Shown here: positions 61,914 through 64,000 of the stretch, piece after piece
Layout of the letters: every line of letters begins with the position of its first letter
How positions within the stretch are numbered: the stretch's first letter is position 1
Source: Roseiarcus sp963742305
GTDB lineage: Bacteria > Pseudomonadota > Alphaproteobacteria > Rhizobiales > Beijerinckiaceae
NCBI GenBank assembly: GCA_963742305.1
Contig: CAVULN010000051.1
Coordinates: 1 to 64,000 of the forward strand
Direction: 5' to 3'
Length of the DNA: 64,000 bases
Made by a program: the position numbers and the translations under genes
Notes under the pieces: generated by a model
Told to the model about the DNA's origin: nothing
Database searches by the model: none
What the model saw: only the letters and a program-made list of their open reading frames with translations

Positions 61914-64000
61914 TCACCCGGGCCGCGCCCACACGCTGACGTCATGAACCGCGGCGCCGCCATGCGGGGCGACGCTGTCGTCGCCGACGAGGACGTTGAT
62001 TCCCCATCCGTCAAGGAAAGCGGAGGGGGGCCAGATGCCTTCGCTGACCAGAACGCCCGGCTTCACCCCCTCGAACAGCCGGGTATGCAAGCGTGTTCTC
62101 CCGCGCTTGTTGCCCAGTTGCACGACATCGCCTTGCGCGAGCCCGAGCCTGGCCGCGTCGGACGGATTGATGAGCACCTCCGGCCGCTGCTCCCTCGCAA
62201 GCGAAGTCAGCGTCTGGGTGAAGGTCGAATTGAGGAAGTTCCGAGCGGGCGAGGTCGCCAGCTTGAACGGGTGATCCTCGTCGACTGCCTCGTTGACCGG
62301 CCAGTGGTCGGGCAGTTCTGGAATGGCGCGCCAAGGGCCCCGCATTCCGTCATTGCCGATCGGCAAGTTGGTCCACTCGGGCTTGAACCGGAATTTCCCA
62401 TCTGCAAAACCAAAGCCGCTAAGAAAATGCGACTCCTCGAAGGGTGGTTGCAGGTCGAGCCAGCACTCTCTTTCGAGCCTTTGGAGGTCGCCCAAGCCCG
62501 ATTGCCGCAGCGTCCAATCGATGACCTCCCGCGGCGACATCGAGAATGCGGGATGCTTAGCTCCGACACGCGTCGCGAGCGCCGAGATCACCTCGTGATT
62601 CGAGCGGCAGCCATCCGGCGGATCGATCGCCTTAGGGGCGAACTGCAGGTGCTGGTGCCCTCCGGCGGTGTAGATGTCGTCGTGTTCAAGAAACATGGTG
62701 GCGGGAAGGACGATGTCGGCGTAGCGCGCGGTGTCGGTCATGAACTGCTCGTGCACGCAGGTGAACAGATCATCGCGCGAGAAACCGCGGCGCACCTTCT
62801 CCTGATATGGGGCGACGGCCAGCGGATTCGTGTTCTGAATGAGCATAGCGCGCACCGGCGGACCCTTTTTCAACGCCTCCCATTCGCCAGTCAGGATTGC
62901 GCCGACCCGCGACTGGTCCAGCCGGCGAACGCTGGCGTCACGAGCGTCAAGACCCTCGATCATCGTTCTGTTAAGCTTATAGACGCCGCTGCTGTTGTGG
63001 AACGCGCCTCCTCCCTCGTGCGCCCAGGCGCCGGTGACCGCGGGAATGCAGAGCGCCGCGTGCATATTGACGGCGCCGTTGCGCTGGCGCGAGAAGCCGA
63101 AACCAAGACGGAAGAAAGTTCGCTTCGTGCGCCCGATCAGCGCAGCGAATTCCTCGATCTGCGCGACGCTGAGGCCAGTGATCGCGCTCGCCCATGCCGG
63201 ATCGCGGGTCCGCACGTGCGCCTCGAGGTCGCGGGGCGCGTCGGTGTAGCGTTCGAGATAGTCCCAGTCCGCCAGGCGATCGCGAAACAGGGTGTGCATC
63301 ACCGCGCAGGCGAGCGCGCCGTCCGTGCCGGGCCGTAGGCACAACGCGAGATCGGCCTGGCGCATTGTTTCGGTTTCATAGATGTCGATGGCGACGATCT
63401 TCGCGCCGCGCTCCTTGCGCGCGCGAACGGCGTGGGTCATGACGTTGACTTGGGTTACGACCGCGTTGGTGCCCCAGATGACGACGCAATCCGACTTGGC
63501 CATTTCCCGCGGATCGACGCCCGTCAACCGGCCGGTTCCGGCGACATATCCCGGCCAGGCGATCCCGACACAGATTGTCGCATGGTAGCGGGAATAGCGC
63601 TTGGCGTGCGTGAGGCGCTCGATTCCGTCCCGCATGACGAGACCCATCGTACCGGCATAGAAGTATGGCCATACGCCTTCGGGTCCCAGTTCGCGCTCGA
63701 CTGAAAGAAAATTGTCCGCGGCGCGGTCGAGCGCCTCGTTCCAGCCGATCGGCTCGAATTGCCCGCTTCCCTTGGGGCCTGTGCGGCGAAGCGGCTGGGT
63801 GAGCCGATCCGGATGATGGATGCGCTCCGAATAGCGAGCGACCTTGGCGCAGACGACGCCGGATGTGTAACTCTGGTCGCGCGCCCCGTGGATCCGGCCG
63901 ATGCGCGCGCCGCCGATCACCTCGACGTCGAGAGCGCAAACCGAGGGGCAGTCGTGCGGGCAGACTGAGTGACGCCGCGTAACCTCGGTGACCGAGTTCA
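61914..64000 (-). CDS. Molybdopterin (bis-MGD) oxidoreductase, 5' end at the window edge
   Basis: About 695 residues are visible. At the start an iron-sulfur motif SVCPHDCPSVCAL with a fourth Cys in SGVVCAKV binds a 4Fe-4S cluster. Then the molybdopterin core follows (QFEPIGWNEALDRAADNFLS, KSDCVVIWGTNAVVTQVNVM, IVLPATMFLEHDDIYTAGGH) and the C-terminal dinucleotide-binding domain (LINPSDAARLGLAQGDVVQL). It belongs to the DMSO reductase/formate dehydrogenase superfamily; substrate not evident. The in-frame codon just beyond the right edge ends in TG, so the start codon probably begins at base 64001. No transport signal in the visible part. Its stop is 96 bases before accB. Confidence 0.82.
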   Translation of the reverse strand, partial: NSVTEVTRRHSVCPHDCPSVCALDVEVIGGARIGRIHGARDQSYTSGVVCAKVARYSERIHHPDRLTQPLRRTGPKGSGQFEPIGWNEALDRAADNFLSVERELGPEGVWPYFYAGTMGLVMRDGIERLTHAKRYSRYHATICVGIAWPGYVAGTGRLTGVDPREMAKSDCVVIWGTNAVVTQVNVMTHAVRARKERGAKIVAIDIYETETMRQADLALCLRPGTDGALACAVMHTLFRDRLADWDYLERYTDAPRDLEAHVRTRDPAWASAITGLSVAQIEEFAALIGRTKRTFFRLGFGFSRQRNGAVNMHAALCIPAVTGAWAHEGGGAFHNSSGVYKLNRTMIEGLDARDASVRRLDQSRVGAILTGEWEALKKGPPVRAMLIQNTNPLAVAPYQEKVRRGFSRDDLFTCVHEQFMTDTARYADIVLPATMFLEHDDIYTAGGHQHLQFAPKAIDPPDGCRSNHEVISALATRVGAKHPAFSMSPREVIDWTLRQSGLGDLQRLERECWLDLQPPFEESHFLSGFGFADGKFRFKPEWTNLPIGNDGMRGPWRAIPELPDHWPVNEAVDEDHPFKLATSPARNFLNSTFTQTLTSLAREQRPEVLINPSDAARLGLAQGDVVQLGNKRGRTRLHTRLFEGVKPGVLVSEGIWPPSAFLDGWGINVLVGDDSVAPHGGAAVHDVSVWARPG

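Noticed and set aside
1..64000. CRISPR array, rRNA or tRNA genes
   Set aside because: No regular short repeat-spacer pattern, no rRNA-like sequence and no tRNA T-arm with an acceptor stem was recognised on either strand.

Overview
The window is GC-rich and looks like chromosomal DNA of an alphaproteobacterium of the order Hyphomicrobiales (Rhizobiales). The pointers are a NepR/EcfG general stress response locus, a PlcP-Agt lipid-remodelling pair, an Mla-type ABC locus with a STAS-MlaE permease, a fused LivM-LivG transporter protein, a PQQ-dependent dehydrogenase with its own pqqA, and short repeats of a kind common in this order. The genus cannot be fixed from sequence alone. No rRNA, tRNA or CRISPR array was recognised.

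Layout. Positions 1-5.4 kb are eroded accessory DNA: the start of a secreted amidase, an IS701-type transposase remnant, a frameshifted DUF3830 gene, a racemase-fold gene, a serine hydrolase, then IS256- and IS110-type remnants. From 5.4 to 18.4 kb come a membrane diguanylate cyclase, an Mla-type lipid ABC operon, an XRE-cupin regulator divergent from a PQQ dehydrogenase with a c-type cytochrome, a tiny pqqA gene, an SDR, and plcP-agt. From 18.6 to 29.3 kb lie chrA, transaldolase, a ferritin-like stress protein with an EcfG-type promoter, a PfkB kinase next to an aldolase-like barrel protein, a PAP2 phosphatase, gluconokinase, argG and fmt. From 29.4 to 36 kb are tam, a YeeE/YedE pair, a Tad-like protein and several small or DUF genes. 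From 36 to 47.4 kb are ftsK, the nitrogen module glnK-amtB with a sigma-54-type promoter, and a branched-chain-type ABC transporter. From 47.7 to 52.6 kb is the general stress response cluster: DUF1328, nepR, ecfG, two small stress genes, two HWE/HisKA_2 histidine kinases and csbD. The rest holds an outer-membrane protein, isovaleryl-CoA dehydrogenase, a SulP permease, a Gly/Tyr-rich secreted protein, a PAP2 enzyme, accBC, and a molybdopterin oxidoreductase that runs off the right edge.

How the genes work together. EcfG-type promoters (GGAAC, 16 bp, CGTT or close) precede DUF1328, nepR-ecfG, the small gene at 49.16 kb, csbD and the ferritin-like gene at 20.9 kb, so one sigma factor probably controls a local regulon. 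phyR, the expected partner, is not in the window. glnK-amtB and the adjacent ABC transporter suggest nitrogen scavenging.

Quality caution. Many well-conserved genes (mlaD, argG, sulP, the PAP2 gene, both kinases, the outer-membrane gene) are broken by single-base shifts while protein similarity continues in another frame. A tandem copy of livG at 42.2-43.0 kb ends in an indel-rich junction. Much of this looks like uncorrected long-read sequence or assembly error rather than true gene decay.
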